Of a stretch of 29,631 bases of DNA, positions 1-8,887 are shown one piece after another. This DNA comes from Rikenellaceae bacterium UBA1749 (lineage in GTDB: Bacteria > Bacteroidota > Bacteroidia > Bacteroidales > Rikenellaceae): contig DCHP01000006.1 of NCBI GenBank assembly GCA_002315675.1, positions 36,507 through 66,137 on the forward strand, read 5' to 3'. How positions within the stretch are numbered: the first letter of the stretch is position 1; each line of letters starts with the position of its first letter. A program made the translations under genes and the position numbers. A model generated the notes under the pieces. That model searched no databases and was not told the origin of the DNA. It worked only from the letters and a program-made list of their open reading frames with translations.

Positions 1-293
1 TGGAAACAGGCCGAACACATCAGATCAGGGTGCATTTTGCCGATAACGGGCATCCTCTTTTCGGGGATCCAAGATATGGTGGCGACAAGATTCTAAGAGG
101 AACAACAAGCGCCAAATACAAGCAATTTGTCGACAATTGTCTTCAGATATTACCTAGGCAGGCATTGCATGCATTGTCCCTGGGATTTATCCATCCAGTG
201 ACCGGAGAACATCTTTACTTTGAAAGTACATACCCTGAAGACTTCAGAACATGTATTGAAAAGTGGAGAAAATATTCTTCACAGAATCAGTAA
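1..293 (+). CDS. RluA-family 23S rRNA pseudouridine synthase, 3' end only
   Basis: This is the C-terminal part of a pseudouridine synthase, which isomerises uridine to pseudouridine in rRNA. The gene begins before the window. Read in frame from base 3 it opens with ETGRTHQIRVHFADNGHP, which matches the conserved TGRTHQIRVH strand of the RluA/RluD family, followed by LFGDPRYGG and a C-terminal LHALSLGFIHPVTGE segment, also typical. A GTG at base 30 lies inside the conserved motif and is not a start. The catalytic Asp motif (GRLD) would lie upstream and cannot be checked. The stop is 22 bases before uvrB on the same strand, so the two are probably cotranscribed. Which RluA-type member (RluC, RluD or other) cannot be told from this fragment. 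Confidence 0.88.
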   Translation, partial: ETGRTHQIRVHFADNGHPLFGDPRYGGDKILRGTTSAKYKQFVDNCLQILPRQALHALSLGFIHPVTGEHLYFESTYPEDFRTCIEKWRKYSSQNQ

Positions 294-315
294 TCATCAC
301 TAGCGATTATCTGTT

Positions 316-2304
316 ATGTTTAGACTTAAATCAGATTTCAAGCCGACTGGGGACCAGCCTCAAGCCATTGAACAATTAACACAGCAGATCCACGAAGGAA
401 TTGAGCATAATGTCCTGCTGGGAGTTACAGGGTCAGGAAAAACCTTCACTATGGCAAATGTCATTGAAAGACTGCAAAGGCCGACTCTGATACTTAGTCA
501 TAACAAGACACTGGCCGCACAGCTTTATAGTGAATTCAAGAATTTCTTTCCTTCGAATGCAGTCGAGTATTTTGTATCGTATTACGATTACTATCAGCCT
601 GAGGCATATGTTCCCCAGTCTGACACATATATAGCAAAGGATTCTTCCATAAATGATGAAATTGATAAACTAAGATTGTCTGCAACAAGTTCCCTACTGA
701 GCGGAAGAAAGGATGTAGTTGTTATCAGTTCTGTCAGTTGCCTGTATGGTATAGGAAACCCTGAAGATTTTCATAGCAGCACAATATCACTTAATGTAGG
801 CGAGAACTATGACCGCAGAAAACTATTATATGGATTAGTAGAGGCATTATACTGCAGGTCTGACCTTGAGTTCAGGCGGGGAACCTTCAGAGTTACAGGG
901 GACACCATCGATGTCTGGGTCGCATATGCTGACACTGCAATTAGAATAGTACAATGGGGAGATTCCATTGAGGAGATTCTGGAGATAGATCCCTATAGTG
1001 GAGCTGTTATTTCATCCATGGACAGCATCAAGATTCATCCGGCAACAATTTTCGTAGCCTCAAAGGAACGTTCAGCCGAAGCCTGCAAGGAAATAAGGCT
1101 GGACCTTGGTAAAAGAATCGAATATTTTAACTCAAAAGGCGAGACACTTTACGCAAAGCGTCTGCAGCAGAGGGTCGAATATGATCTTGAAATGATTCAG
1201 GAAGTAGGATACTGTTCTGGAATTGAGAACTATTCCAGGTATTTTGATGGCAGAAAACCAGGTGAGCGCCCTTTCTGTTTGCTGGATTATTTCCCAAAGG
1301 ATTTTCTCCTGATAATAGATGAGAGCCATGTTACCATACCCCAGATAAGGGCAATGTACAATGGAGACCACAAAAGAAAAATTAATCTTGTCGATTATGG
1401 TTTCAGATTACCTGCAGCCATGGACAATCGTCCGCTTATTTTTGATGAGTTCTGCAGTCTTCAACCTGCAACCATATATGTCAGTGCTACACCAGCCGAT
1501 TATGAGCTGAAAAAAAGCGAAGGAATAATTGTGGAACAGGTAATCCGCCCAACAGGTCTTGTTGATCCTGAAATAGAGGTCAGACCTACAGAGGGACAGA
1601 TTGACAACCTGATGGAAGAAATAGAAGAGAGGGCATCAAAAGATCAGCGCGTACTGGTTACAACCCTGACCAAGAGAATGGCAGAAGAATTGAACACCTA
1701 CTTTGAAAAAAGAGGTATCCGTACCCGGTATATCCATTCAGACATTGACACACTAGAACGGATAGAGATACTTGATGATCTTAGGGAAGGCAGATGCGAT
1801 GTGTTGATTGGCGTTAACCTTCTCCGAGAAGGTCTGGATTTGCCTGAAGTTTCACTGGTGGCAATACTAGATGCCGATAAGGAAGGATTCCTGAGATCAT
1901 GCAGGTCCCTGACGCAGACTGCAGGACGTGCAGCCAGACACGAAGAAGGACATGTCATTATGTATGCAGATTCCATTACGGATTCCATGAAGATGACAAT
2001 GGAAGAATCTCAAAGACGCCGTAGCAAACAGGAAAAATACAACAGGGAACATGGCATCACACCACATTCAGTAAAGAGAGAGAAGCAGAATATGTCAATT
2101 TTCACAAGCGAGATTCCGACCGATGAGAGCAAGAACTTCACAATTGATGAAAAGATGCTTGATGCTCTGGCCATGAAGAACAAGGAAGCTGCTGTGAAAA
2201 AGGCAAGGGAAATGATGGAAAATGCAGCCAAGGAACTTGATTTCATCTCAGCTGCAAAATACAGGGATATAATGTACAGATTAAATGGGAAAAATTTGTC
2301 TTAA
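316..2304 (+). CDS. uvrB: UvrABC excinuclease subunit B
   Basis: UvrB is the DNA-damage verification helicase of nucleotide excision repair; it is loaded by UvrA and recruits UvrC for incision. The 662 residues show the whole family layout: Walker A GVTGSGKT (36-43), the tyrosine-rich beta-hairpin YYDYYQPEAYVP (about 89-100), the Walker B DESH box (335-338), SATP (390-393), helicase motif VI QTAGRAAR (534-541), and a C-terminal UVR coiled coil (about 625-658, AKELDFISAAKYRD) for UvrC contact. Motif VI has Ala where E. coli has Ile, and the preceding strand reads FLRSCRSLTQ. Length is close to the usual 665-680. The stop lies 20 bases inside the following folB gene, which suggests translational coupling. 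Confidence 0.97.
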   Translation: MFRLKSDFKPTGDQPQAIEQLTQQIHEGIEHNVLLGVTGSGKTFTMANVIERLQRPTLILSHNKTLAAQLYSEFKNFFPSNAVEYFVSYYDYYQPEAYVPQSDTYIAKDSSINDEIDKLRLSATSSLLSGRKDVVVISSVSCLYGIGNPEDFHSSTISLNVGENYDRRKLLYGLVEALYCRSDLEFRRGTFRVTGDTIDVWVAYADTAIRIVQWGDSIEEILEIDPYSGAVISSMDSIKIHPATIFVASKERSAEACKEIRLDLGKRIEYFNSKGETLYAKRLQQRVEYDLEMIQEVGYCSGIENYSRYFDGRKPGERPFCLLDYFPKDFLLIIDESHVTIPQIRAMYNGDHKRKINLVDYGFRLPAAMDNRPLIFDEFCSLQPATIYVSATPADYELKKSEGIIVEQVIRPTGLVDPEIEVRPTEGQIDNLMEEIEERASKDQRVLVTTLTKRMAEELNTYFEKRGIRTRYIHSDIDTLERIEILDDLREGRCDVLIGVNLLREGLDLPEVSLVAILDADKEGFLRSCRSLTQTAGRAARHEEGHVIMYADSITDSMKMTMEESQRRRSKQEKYNREHGITPHSVKREKQNMSIFTSEIPTDESKNFTIDEKMLDALAMKNKEAAVKKAREMMENAAKELDFISAAKYRDIMYRLNGKNLS

Positions 2305-2644
2305 CGATATGAACTTCTATTCGCATCATGGATGCTATGAGGAAGAGAGAAATGTAGGCACCAATTTCAAGGTCGACCTTATAATAGAATACGACAGCTC
2401 ACTGGCAGAGGAATCTGACAGGATTGAAGATGCTGTCAGTTACCTTGATTTGTATCAACTGGTCAGAAAAGAGATGGTGGTTCCTTCCCACCTGCTTGAA
2501 AATGTTGCAAAACGGATACTGGATACTATCCATGAAAGTTTCCCTATGGTCCTCTCAAGTCATATCAAAGTCACGAAGCTGGCACCGCCACTTGGCGGGG
2601 ACATCAGAAACGTCTCCATTGAAATAGAGAGAAAATACAATTGA
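2285..2644 (+). CDS. folB: Dihydroneopterin aldolase
   Basis: FolB splits 7,8-dihydroneopterin into 6-hydroxymethyl-dihydropterin and glycolaldehyde in folate biosynthesis. The 119-residue protein has the family's full length and order of motifs: DMNFYSHHGCYEEE near the N terminus with the pterin-binding Glu (20 or 21), FKVDLIIEYD, the SDRIEDAVSYLDLY segment with the active-site Tyr (about 53), LLENVAKRILDTI, and the VTKLAPPLGG strand with the catalytic Lys (98). The ATG at 2285 is chosen because the conserved ICLNDMNFYSHHG segment starts only a few codons later, so the overlap with uvrB appears real. A second frame over the same bases gives no recognisable protein. Confidence 0.93.
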   Translation: MGKICLNDMNFYSHHGCYEEERNVGTNFKVDLIIEYDSSLAEESDRIEDAVSYLDLYQLVRKEMVVPSHLLENVAKRILDTIHESFPMVLSSHIKVTKLAPPLGGDIRNVSIEIERKYN

Positions 2645-2717
2645 CACCCACAAATGAATCAGCAGATCTGAAAATAGTCTTGATATGGATAACCATGACA
2701 AATAATCAACGATAGAG

Positions 2718-4193
2718 ATGAAAAGAAAATATCTAGTAATAAGCGGAATATTTGCAATCAGTACTATCGCATATATTCTATTCATTTTAGTTGCAACATG
2801 TGGTTGCGTAAAAAAGGATGAAAGGTATGAACCTGTCGATGACCAGTACATTACAAGATCCGATTGGTCTTCTGATGTAAAGAAAGCAGTGAATGACCTT
2901 ATCAAGAAGAACAGAGACAGTGAGAACAAATACGCAGTTTTTGATTTTGACAATACTTGTTCAATTTTTGACATCGAAGAGCAGCTTTTGGTATACCAGA
3001 TTCAGACCATGAGCTTTGCTATGGATCCTGACGAATTCAAAAAAGCGATTTCAACTGGTCTTGACATGTCCGATTCTGATTCATACAATTGGATTACCGA
3101 CATATTCAATGCTTATTACTACCTGTATGAAAGATATGGCCCCTTCACTCCAATGGGATTAAAGGGAGATATACAAAAGGAAATTCAGGAAGATCCACAG
3201 TGGCTTGAATTTGCGGCAAAGACATGTTCGCTTTACAAGAATATCGGAGATTTTGTAAGCATCGATGATGCATACACCTGGATTCTGTTCTTGTTTGCCG
3301 GCATGACGGACAATGAAATTTACAACCTTTCCTATCAGTCCTGCAAGAAGTTCTCAGAACTGGACACTTCCGAAGAGATCTGGAAGAGCCCGGGATCAAT
3401 ACCGTCACTGCTAGGACAGGTTGAATACAAATGGAAAAGCGGCGTCTCCGTTTCTAAGAATATTCATGAACTATTTGAGGCCTTGGACAATTTTGGAATT
3501 GATGTGTGGATTTGTTCTGCATCCGGGATGCAACAAGTACTTGCAGCAGTTGATGTTTTTGATCTTCACAGATTCTGTTCTGGTGTCCTGGCAATGACTT
3601 TGAAGAAAGATAAAGAAGGAAGATATATTTGCGAATACGACCTTGAGAATGGACGAGGATACGTTTCTGATGGAGAAAAATGGATACAGCATAGTCTTGT
3701 CAATGGTGCCCAGACTACCGGAACCGGGAAAATAACAAGTATTTCAAATGCAATAGCACCGCTATATGGTCAAGAAGGACCGATTGCTGGATTTATGGAT
3801 TCAACGGGTGATTTCAACTTCTGCACTGAGTTTAAATCGTTGAGTCTGGTAGTATGCTTTAATCGCGCTGACCGTAAAATCACAGACGGCGGTGGACTTA
3901 TAGCAGAAATTGCGATGTACGAAAGGGATGTACTTGGATATAATCTGACCAGCGCAAACAAAAATGGTGATACATTCTACGTACTTCAAGGAAGGGATGA
4001 AAATGGGAAACGATCCCTGAGAAATTCAAATTCGACAATGCGCTTTGGGGCTTCCGAGGAGAAACTATTTGCAAATGAAGACAATTATGCACAACTAGAG
4101 GAAATGACATCACTGCAGCTTTCTGTCAAGGAGGCCATTGATAAATACTCGGGGCTGTTTATGGAATCATATCCAGGATATCACAGCAGATAG
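2718..4193 (+). CDS. Envelope-anchored HAD-superfamily phosphatase (putative)
   Basis: A 491-residue protein with a hydrophobic N-terminal segment (about 5-27) ending in VATCGC. It is exported, either as a lipoprotein with a non-canonical lipobox or held by one membrane anchor. The haloacid dehalogenase motifs are visible: motif I FDFDNTCSIFD (nucleophile Asp76, general acid Asp78), motif II ICSASG (Ser267), a Lys in TGTGKITS (338) and motif IV FMDSTGDFNF (Asp361 and Asp365). An all-helical cap probably occupies about 90-240. The family includes phosphatases acting on small exported phosphoesters such as phosphorylcholine; the substrate here is unknown. It follows folB by 73 bases with no consensus promoter seen between them, and ends at a hairpin shared with convergent efp. 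Confidence 0.72.
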   Translation: MKRKYLVISGIFAISTIAYILFILVATCGCVKKDERYEPVDDQYITRSDWSSDVKKAVNDLIKKNRDSENKYAVFDFDNTCSIFDIEEQLLVYQIQTMSFAMDPDEFKKAISTGLDMSDSDSYNWITDIFNAYYYLYERYGPFTPMGLKGDIQKEIQEDPQWLEFAAKTCSLYKNIGDFVSIDDAYTWILFLFAGMTDNEIYNLSYQSCKKFSELDTSEEIWKSPGSIPSLLGQVEYKWKSGVSVSKNIHELFEALDNFGIDVWICSASGMQQVLAAVDVFDLHRFCSGVLAMTLKKDKEGRYICEYDLENGRGYVSDGEKWIQHSLVNGAQTTGTGKITSISNAIAPLYGQEGPIAGFMDSTGDFNFCTEFKSLSLVVCFNRADRKITDGGGLIAEIAMYERDVLGYNLTSANKNGDTFYVLQGRDENGKRSLRNSNSTMRFGASEEKLFANEDNYAQLEEMTSLQLSVKEAIDKYSGLFMESYPGYHSR

Positions 4194-4201
4194 AGAGAAA
4201 A

Positions 4202-4234
4202 AAGATGGCGGTTCCGAAAAGAAACCGCCATCTT
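4202..4234 (-). terminator. Intrinsic terminator of efp
   Basis: A perfect 12-bp stem (AAGATGGCGGTT at 4202-4213 with AACCGCCATCTT at 4223-4234) encloses a 9-base loop. Read on the minus strand the stem is followed directly by a run of T, the classic intrinsic form, about 20 bases after the efp stop. On the plus strand no T-run follows, so it may only block plus-strand transcription from the HAD gene physically. Confidence 0.85.
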
Positions 4235-4254
4235 GATATAGATAACTGTTACTT

Positions 4255-4821
4255 TTATTTGATACGTTCGTAATATTCACGAGTACGTGTATCAACTCTG
4301 ATTTTTTCACCTGAATTGATAAACAATGGTACACGTATTGTTGCACCTGTTTCAACTGTAGCTGGTTTCAAAGAGTTTGTTGATGCTGTATCGCCTTTTA
4401 CACCTGGTTCTGTATAGGTAATTTCCATTTCAACAAGTGGAGGAAGTTCAGCCGAAAGAACAGAATCTTTCTCTGTATGGAACATTACCTCAACAATCTG
4501 TCCCTCTTTCATAAGGTCAGAGTTGTTAATCATCTCACGAGGAATTGAAATTTGTTCAAAAGTTTCAGTATGCATAAAATTGCATCCCAACTCATCTTCA
4601 TAAAGGAACTGGTAAGGACGACGTTCTACTCGTACTGGTGAGATATTGACACCTGCAGTAAAAGTATTGTCAATGATTTTACCATTTTCCAGATTACGGA
4701 GTTTGGTACGAACAAAGGCTGGGCCTTTTCCTGGCTTAACATGTTGAAAATCTTCAATCATGTAGGTCTTGCCATTGTATTCAATACACATTCCGATTTT
4801 AATATCAGCTGTTGTTGCCAT
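4255..4821 (-). CDS. efp: Translation elongation factor P
   Basis: EF-P enters the ribosome between the P and E sites and relieves stalling at consecutive prolines. The 188-residue protein has the standard length and three-domain pattern: an N-terminal KOW-like domain with the exposed loop HVKPGKGPAF, an OB domain, and a C-terminal OB domain ending in SGEKIRVDTRTREYYERIK. The residue at the loop tip is Lys32, the position lysylated by EpmA in enterobacteria. No modification gene lies in this window, so its modification state cannot be told. The gene stands alone between its own promoter (4858-4888) and a strong terminator (4202-4234). Confidence 0.96.
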   Translation of the reverse strand: MATTADIKIGMCIEYNGKTYMIEDFQHVKPGKGPAFVRTKLRNLENGKIIDNTFTAGVNISPVRVERRPYQFLYEDELGCNFMHTETFEQISIPREMINNSDLMKEGQIVEVMFHTEKDSVLSAELPPLVEMEITYTEPGVKGDTASTNSLKPATVETGATIRVPLFINSGEKIRVDTRTREYYERIK

Positions 4822-4857
4822 AAATATGGTTTTAATTAATAAAATTGTTTATTTGTG

Positions 4858-4888
4858 CAAAGTTAGTCAATATCAACAAATTGACAAA
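4858..4888 (-). promoter_or_regulatory. Bacteroidota-type promoter of efp
   Basis: Read on the minus strand, TTTG (4885-4888) is separated by 19 bases from TAACTTTG (4858-4865). This fits the -33 / -7 consensus TTTG-N19-21-TAnnTTTG of the Bacteroidota primary sigma factor exactly. The -7 box lies about 37 bases before the efp ATG. The -33 TTTG is formed by the end of the T-tract of the upstream ppdK terminator. Confidence 0.82.
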
Positions 4889-4928
4889 AAAATGGAAGGG
4901 GATTCTGTTTGGAGAATCCCCTTCCATT
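4885..4928 (-). terminator. Intrinsic terminator of ppdK / glycogen operon
   Basis: A perfect 16-bp inverted repeat (arms 4891-4906 and 4913-4928, loop of 6) begins just after the ppdK stop. On the minus strand it is followed by seven T residues (4886-4892 region), making a strong intrinsic terminator. The T-tract then runs into the -33 element of the efp promoter. Confidence 0.9.
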
Positions 4929-4935
4929 AAATGAT

Positions 4936-7677
4936 TTATGCATTAGCTGCCTGTTCCTGTTTCAATGCGGCATGAGCTGCTGCGAGCTGTGCGATTGGAA
5001 CACGGAATGGAGAACAACTAACATAATTCAGACCTGCAGAATGGCAGAATTCAACTGATGATGGTTCACCACCATGTTCACCGCAGATACCACATTTAAG
5101 TTTCATACGGGTTGAACGACCTTTCATTACAGCATTTCTGATCAACTGACCAACACCATCCCTGTCAAGAACCTGGAATGGGTCGTTTTTCAGAATATTC
5201 TTATCAAGATATGTTGGAAGGAATTTACCAATATCATCACGGGAGAAACCAAGAGTCATCTGAGTCAGGTCATTTGTACCAAATGAGAAGAATTCAGCTA
5301 CTTCAGCAATTTCATCAGCAGTAACAGCTGCACGTGGGACTTCAATCATAGTACCTACCATATACTCGATCTTGTCATTACGTTCAGCAAATACATCGTT
5401 AGCTATTGTATCAATTATTTCCTTCTGATAGCGCAATTCTGTCTGATTACCTACCAGAGGAACCATGATTTCTACATGAACTTCATATCCTTTTGCCTTT
5501 ACATTCATTGCAGCTTCAATGATTGCTCTGGCCTGCATTTCAGTGATTTCTGGATAAGTATTTCCAAGACGGCATCCACGATGACCAAGCATTGGGTTAA
5601 CTTCGTTCAAAGCTTCAACCTTAGCTTTAACTACTGTCCAGTCAATACCAAGTTCAGCTGCAAGTTCCTTCTGTTCTTTTTCGAAATGAGGAACAAATTC
5701 ATGCAATGGTGGATCAAGAAGACGAACTGTAACAGGGTTACCACCCATAGCAATAAAGATTCCTTCGAAGTCTTCTCTTTGCATAGGAAGAAGTTTTGCA
5801 AGAGCCTTACGGCGACCTGTTTCATCATCTGCAATAATCATTTCACGAACTGCCTTGATACGTTCACCATTGAAGAACATATGTTCTGTACGGCAAAGAC
5901 CAATACCTTCAGCGCCAAATGAGAATGCAACTTCAGCATCGTGAGGAGTATCAGCATTGGCACGTACCTTCATGTGAGCATATTTCTTTGCAAGACTCAT
6001 TAGTTCACTGAAATCACCAGAAAGTTCAGCATCCTGAGTAGCAACCTGTCCTTCATATACCTGACCTGTTGAACCATTGATTGAGATCCAGTCACCTTCC
6101 TTGAATGTCTTACCACTGACTGTCAGAGTACGGGCCTTGTAATCAATTGCCATTGCACCTGCACCAGAAACACAGCACTTACCCATACCACGAGCAACAA
6201 CTGCGGCATGAGATGTCATACCACCACGGGCTGTAAGGATACCTTCTGATTTTGTCATACCCTTAAGGTCTTCAGGAGATGTTTCAATACGCACCAGAAC
6301 AGTCTTATGACCTTTATCCTTCCATTCTGCAGCATCTTCAGCAAAGAATACAATCTGACCACAAGCAGCACCTGGAGATGCAGGGAGTCCCTTTGTTAGG
6401 ACAACCGCTTTCTTAAGCGCATTTTTATCAAATACAGGGTGAAGAAGTTCATCAAGTTTAGATGGTTCCACACGAAGAACAGCAGTCTTTTCATCGATAA
6501 GACCTTCCTTAAGCATTTCCATTGCCATACGGACCATAGCCTGACCTGTACGTTTTCCAGAACGTGTCTGAAGCATCCATAGTTTACCATCCTGAATGGT
6601 AAACTCAAGATCCTGCATATCCTTGAAATAACTTTCAAGATGTTTCTGAGTTGCAAAAAGATCCTGATATACAAGAGGCATAGCTTCTTCCAGAGATGGA
6701 TATTTAGTCTTACGTTCAACTTCAGAAATACCTTGAAGAGTAGCCCAACGACGGGAACCTTCAATTGTAATCTGCTGTGGAGTACGGATACCGGCAACGA
6801 CATCTTCACCTTGAGCATTGATCAGGTACTCACCATTGAAAATATTTTCACCAGTTGCAGCATCTCTTGTGAATGCAACACCTGTAGCAGAGTTGTTACC
6901 CATGTTACCAAACACCATAGACTGAACTGTAACGGCGGTTCCCCAATCTGATGGATAACCATTCATTTTACGGTATAGTACTGCACGTTCATTCATCCAG
7001 CTTTCAAATACAGCGCAGATTGCACCCCAAAGCTGCTCCCATGGATCCGTTGGGAAATCTTTTCCTGTACCTTTTTTAACTGCAGCCTTGAAAAGGGTAA
7101 CAAGCTTCTTCAGATCTTCGACTTCAAACTGAGTATCATACTCAATACCTTTTTCTTCTTTCAGATTATCTATGATTTCCTCAAATGGGTCCTTGTCTTC
7201 CTTGCTCGCTGGTTTCATACCAAGAACAACGTCTCCATACATCTGAACGAATCTACGATATGAGTCCCAAGCAAAACGAGGATTGTTACTAAGTACTGCG
7301 ATATTTTCAACAGTTTCATCATTTAGACCAAGGTTAAGGATTGTATCCATCATACCAGGCATGGAAACTCTTGCACCAGAACGGACTGAAACAAGAAGAG
7401 GATTCTTTGGATCAGCAAATTTCTTACCCATCTGCTGTTCAACACCTGCCATATTCTTTATTACATCATCCTTTATTAAATTGATGACACCATCTTTTCC
7501 ATGAGTATAATACTCAGTGCAAACCTCTGTAGTGATGGTGAATCCTGCTGGAACTGGAATTCCAATTAGGTTCATCTCAGCAAGGTTAGCACCTTTACCG
7601 CCAAGAAGTTCCTTCATTTTTCCATTACCTTCAGCTTTTTTGTTACCGAAGGCATAGACTCTTTTTGTTTCTTTCAT
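4936..7677 (-). CDS. ppdK: Pyruvate, phosphate dikinase
   Basis: PPDK interconverts pyruvate + ATP + Pi with PEP + AMP + PPi and can run in either glycolytic or gluconeogenic direction. The 913 residues show the ATP-grasp domain with LLGGKGANLAEM (25-35) and SVRSGARVSMPGMMDTILNLG (98-117), the phosphohistidine swivel domain GGMTSHAAVVARGMGK (485-500; catalytic His490, with Thr488 at the site phosphorylated by regulatory proteins in studied homologues), and a C-terminal PEP/pyruvate barrel with LCRTEHMF, GTNDLTQMTLG and the catalytic Cys865 in CGICGEHGG. It starts 9 bases after the GH57 stop with no consensus promoter visible in between, so it appears to be the last gene of the glycogen operon, and it ends at a strong terminator. 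Confidence 0.97.
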   Translation of the reverse strand: MKETKRVYAFGNKKAEGNGKMKELLGGKGANLAEMNLIGIPVPAGFTITTEVCTEYYTHGKDGVINLIKDDVIKNMAGVEQQMGKKFADPKNPLLVSVRSGARVSMPGMMDTILNLGLNDETVENIAVLSNNPRFAWDSYRRFVQMYGDVVLGMKPASKEDKDPFEEIIDNLKEEKGIEYDTQFEVEDLKKLVTLFKAAVKKGTGKDFPTDPWEQLWGAICAVFESWMNERAVLYRKMNGYPSDWGTAVTVQSMVFGNMGNNSATGVAFTRDAATGENIFNGEYLINAQGEDVVAGIRTPQQITIEGSRRWATLQGISEVERKTKYPSLEEAMPLVYQDLFATQKHLESYFKDMQDLEFTIQDGKLWMLQTRSGKRTGQAMVRMAMEMLKEGLIDEKTAVLRVEPSKLDELLHPVFDKNALKKAVVLTKGLPASPGAACGQIVFFAEDAAEWKDKGHKTVLVRIETSPEDLKGMTKSEGILTARGGMTSHAAVVARGMGKCCVSGAGAMAIDYKARTLTVSGKTFKEGDWISINGSTGQVYEGQVATQDAELSGDFSELMSLAKKYAHMKVRANADTPHDAEVAFSFGAEGIGLCRTEHMFFNGERIKAVREMIIADDETGRRKALAKLLPMQREDFEGIFIAMGGNPVTVRLLDPPLHEFVPHFEKEQKELAAELGIDWTVVKAKVEALNEVNPMLGHRGCRLGNTYPEITEMQARAIIEAAMNVKAKGYEVHVEIMVPLVGNQTELRYQKEIIDTIANDVFAERNDKIEYMVGTMIEVPRAAVTADEIAEVAEFFSFGTNDLTQMTLGFSRDDIGKFLPTYLDKNILKNDPFQVLDRDGVGQLIRNAVMKGRSTRMKLKCGICGEHGGEPSSVEFCHSAGLNYVSCSPFRVPIAQLAAAHAALKQEQAANA

Positions 7678-7686
7678 AAATCTTAG

Positions 7687-8883
7687 TTAATATTTAATGT
7701 TTATATTATTTTTCTTTAATTCTATTTCAAAATCGCTCAATACATTCATATAATTCATAAACGCCTCATATGGGGAGTCAAATGGATTAAAATAACTATG
7801 AACCTGACCATCCTGGAACCATTTTGTACACATATAGTAGAAATGGTCTGATTCCTGCATTATTTGCCATACCCTGTCCAGTCCACTATCGTTTGCCTGA
7901 ATAACATATTGCCTTAATGCATATAGTTTATTGAAGGCTTCATTCTGCAGATCATTTCCAAGCCATGCCGACAGATCACGTTCTTCATCCGCCCACGAAA
8001 TTGGATGAGGAACAAACATCAGCCCCATGCTCTGGCAATCATTTGCAACCTGAGTAGGAGTTGCCAGTTCCATGTCTGGATCAGAAATTATTCCGGCAAT
8101 CAAGGCTCTCATGAATTCAAATATTCCGTTTTCCGCCTTGATATGTTCACCGAATGTTTCATAATCCATAAAAAGGTTTATTACTTCACCCTGTTCCAGA
8201 CGTAGCCATGATAAATATTTCTCAGCATCAAGCGGATATTCGCACCATTCCCTGTTCGGGAACCTGAATGCTATATCATCAGATAGACGATAGTTCCTAA
8301 GCAACAGTTTGACACGCTGCTTGATAGGATTGGAATACAGATAGTTCGGAGATTTCCAGCCAAGTATATTTTTGGAACCCTCTGTCAACATTATATTGAA
8401 TCCGAGATTGGATACCAGTTCTCCAATATGGTCGCTATAGATTAACTCTGTATTTCTGAAAGCGGTTGGAGTTGTTCCGAATTTTTCCTTGACTAGTTCC
8501 GTGTGCTTTTTAACCTGAGAGTAAAACTCATCTTGATCTTTCAGAGAAGCCAAAGAATGCGAGTAAGTCTCAGCTAGATATTCCACATTTTTTGTTTTTG
8601 ACAACTGAACAAAAGAGTCTAGGACTGATGGAGTATACTCTTCAAATTGCTCGATTGCAGTACCTGAAATGGAGAATGAGACTTTCACCTTATCCCCGTA
8701 CTGATTAATCAAGTCCAGCAGCAACGAATTCATTGGAATATATGAATTCTCCGCTATACGTTCAAGCACCATCCTATTAAGGAAATCATCAAAATAGAAA
8801 TGGTCTTTCCCAAGATTAAAGAACCGGTACTTCTTCAATCTATATGGCTGATGAACCTGAAAATAAAAACAAATCTTTTTCAT
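7687..8883 (-). CDS. Glycoside hydrolase family 57 alpha-amylase-type enzyme
   Basis: A 398-residue GH57 enzyme, a family of retaining alpha-glucan hydrolases and transferases on a (beta/alpha)7 barrel. Family motifs appear in order: HQP (11-13), SISGTAIEQ (71-79), the catalytic nucleophile region FRNTE (Glu146), the acid/base region FMDYETFGEH (Asp240) and SWADEERDLSAWLGN (296-310). There is no signal peptide, so it acts in the cytoplasm, presumably on glycogen or malto-oligosaccharides. It starts 4 bases after the glycosyltransferase stop, implying one mRNA. The exact activity (4-alpha-glucanotransferase, alpha-amylase or branching) cannot be set from motifs; the short length argues against a GH57 branching enzyme of about 520 residues. 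Confidence 0.88.
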   Translation of the reverse strand: MKKICFYFQVHQPYRLKKYRFFNLGKDHFYFDDFLNRMVLERIAENSYIPMNSLLLDLINQYGDKVKVSFSISGTAIEQFEEYTPSVLDSFVQLSKTKNVEYLAETYSHSLASLKDQDEFYSQVKKHTELVKEKFGTTPTAFRNTELIYSDHIGELVSNLGFNIMLTEGSKNILGWKSPNYLYSNPIKQRVKLLLRNYRLSDDIAFRFPNREWCEYPLDAEKYLSWLRLEQGEVINLFMDYETFGEHIKAENGIFEFMRALIAGIISDPDMELATPTQVANDCQSMGLMFVPHPISWADEERDLSAWLGNDLQNEAFNKLYALRQYVIQANDSGLDRVWQIMQESDHFYYMCTKWFQDGQVHSYFNPFDSPYEAFMNYMNVLSDFEIELKKNNINIKY

Positions 8884-8887
8884 ATGT

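Noticed and set aside
30..293. A separate small gene starting with GTG at base 30
   Set aside because: The same frame is open upstream and encodes the TGRTHQIR motif across the proposed start; it is the tail of a pseudouridine synthase.
2645..2717. Promoter for the HAD phosphatase gene
   Set aside because: No TTTG / TAnnTTTG pair is present in the 73-base gap; read-through from uvrB-folB is simpler.
5476..5922. 148-codon open frame on the plus strand inside ppdK
   Set aside because: It is antisense to the conserved PEP-binding domain of PPDK, has no recognisable motif, and reflects the codon bias of the real gene.
6396..6818. 140-codon alternative minus-strand frame inside ppdK
   Set aside because: It overlaps the conserved PPDK frame, and its Leu/Val/Arg-rich composition is typical of a shifted frame.
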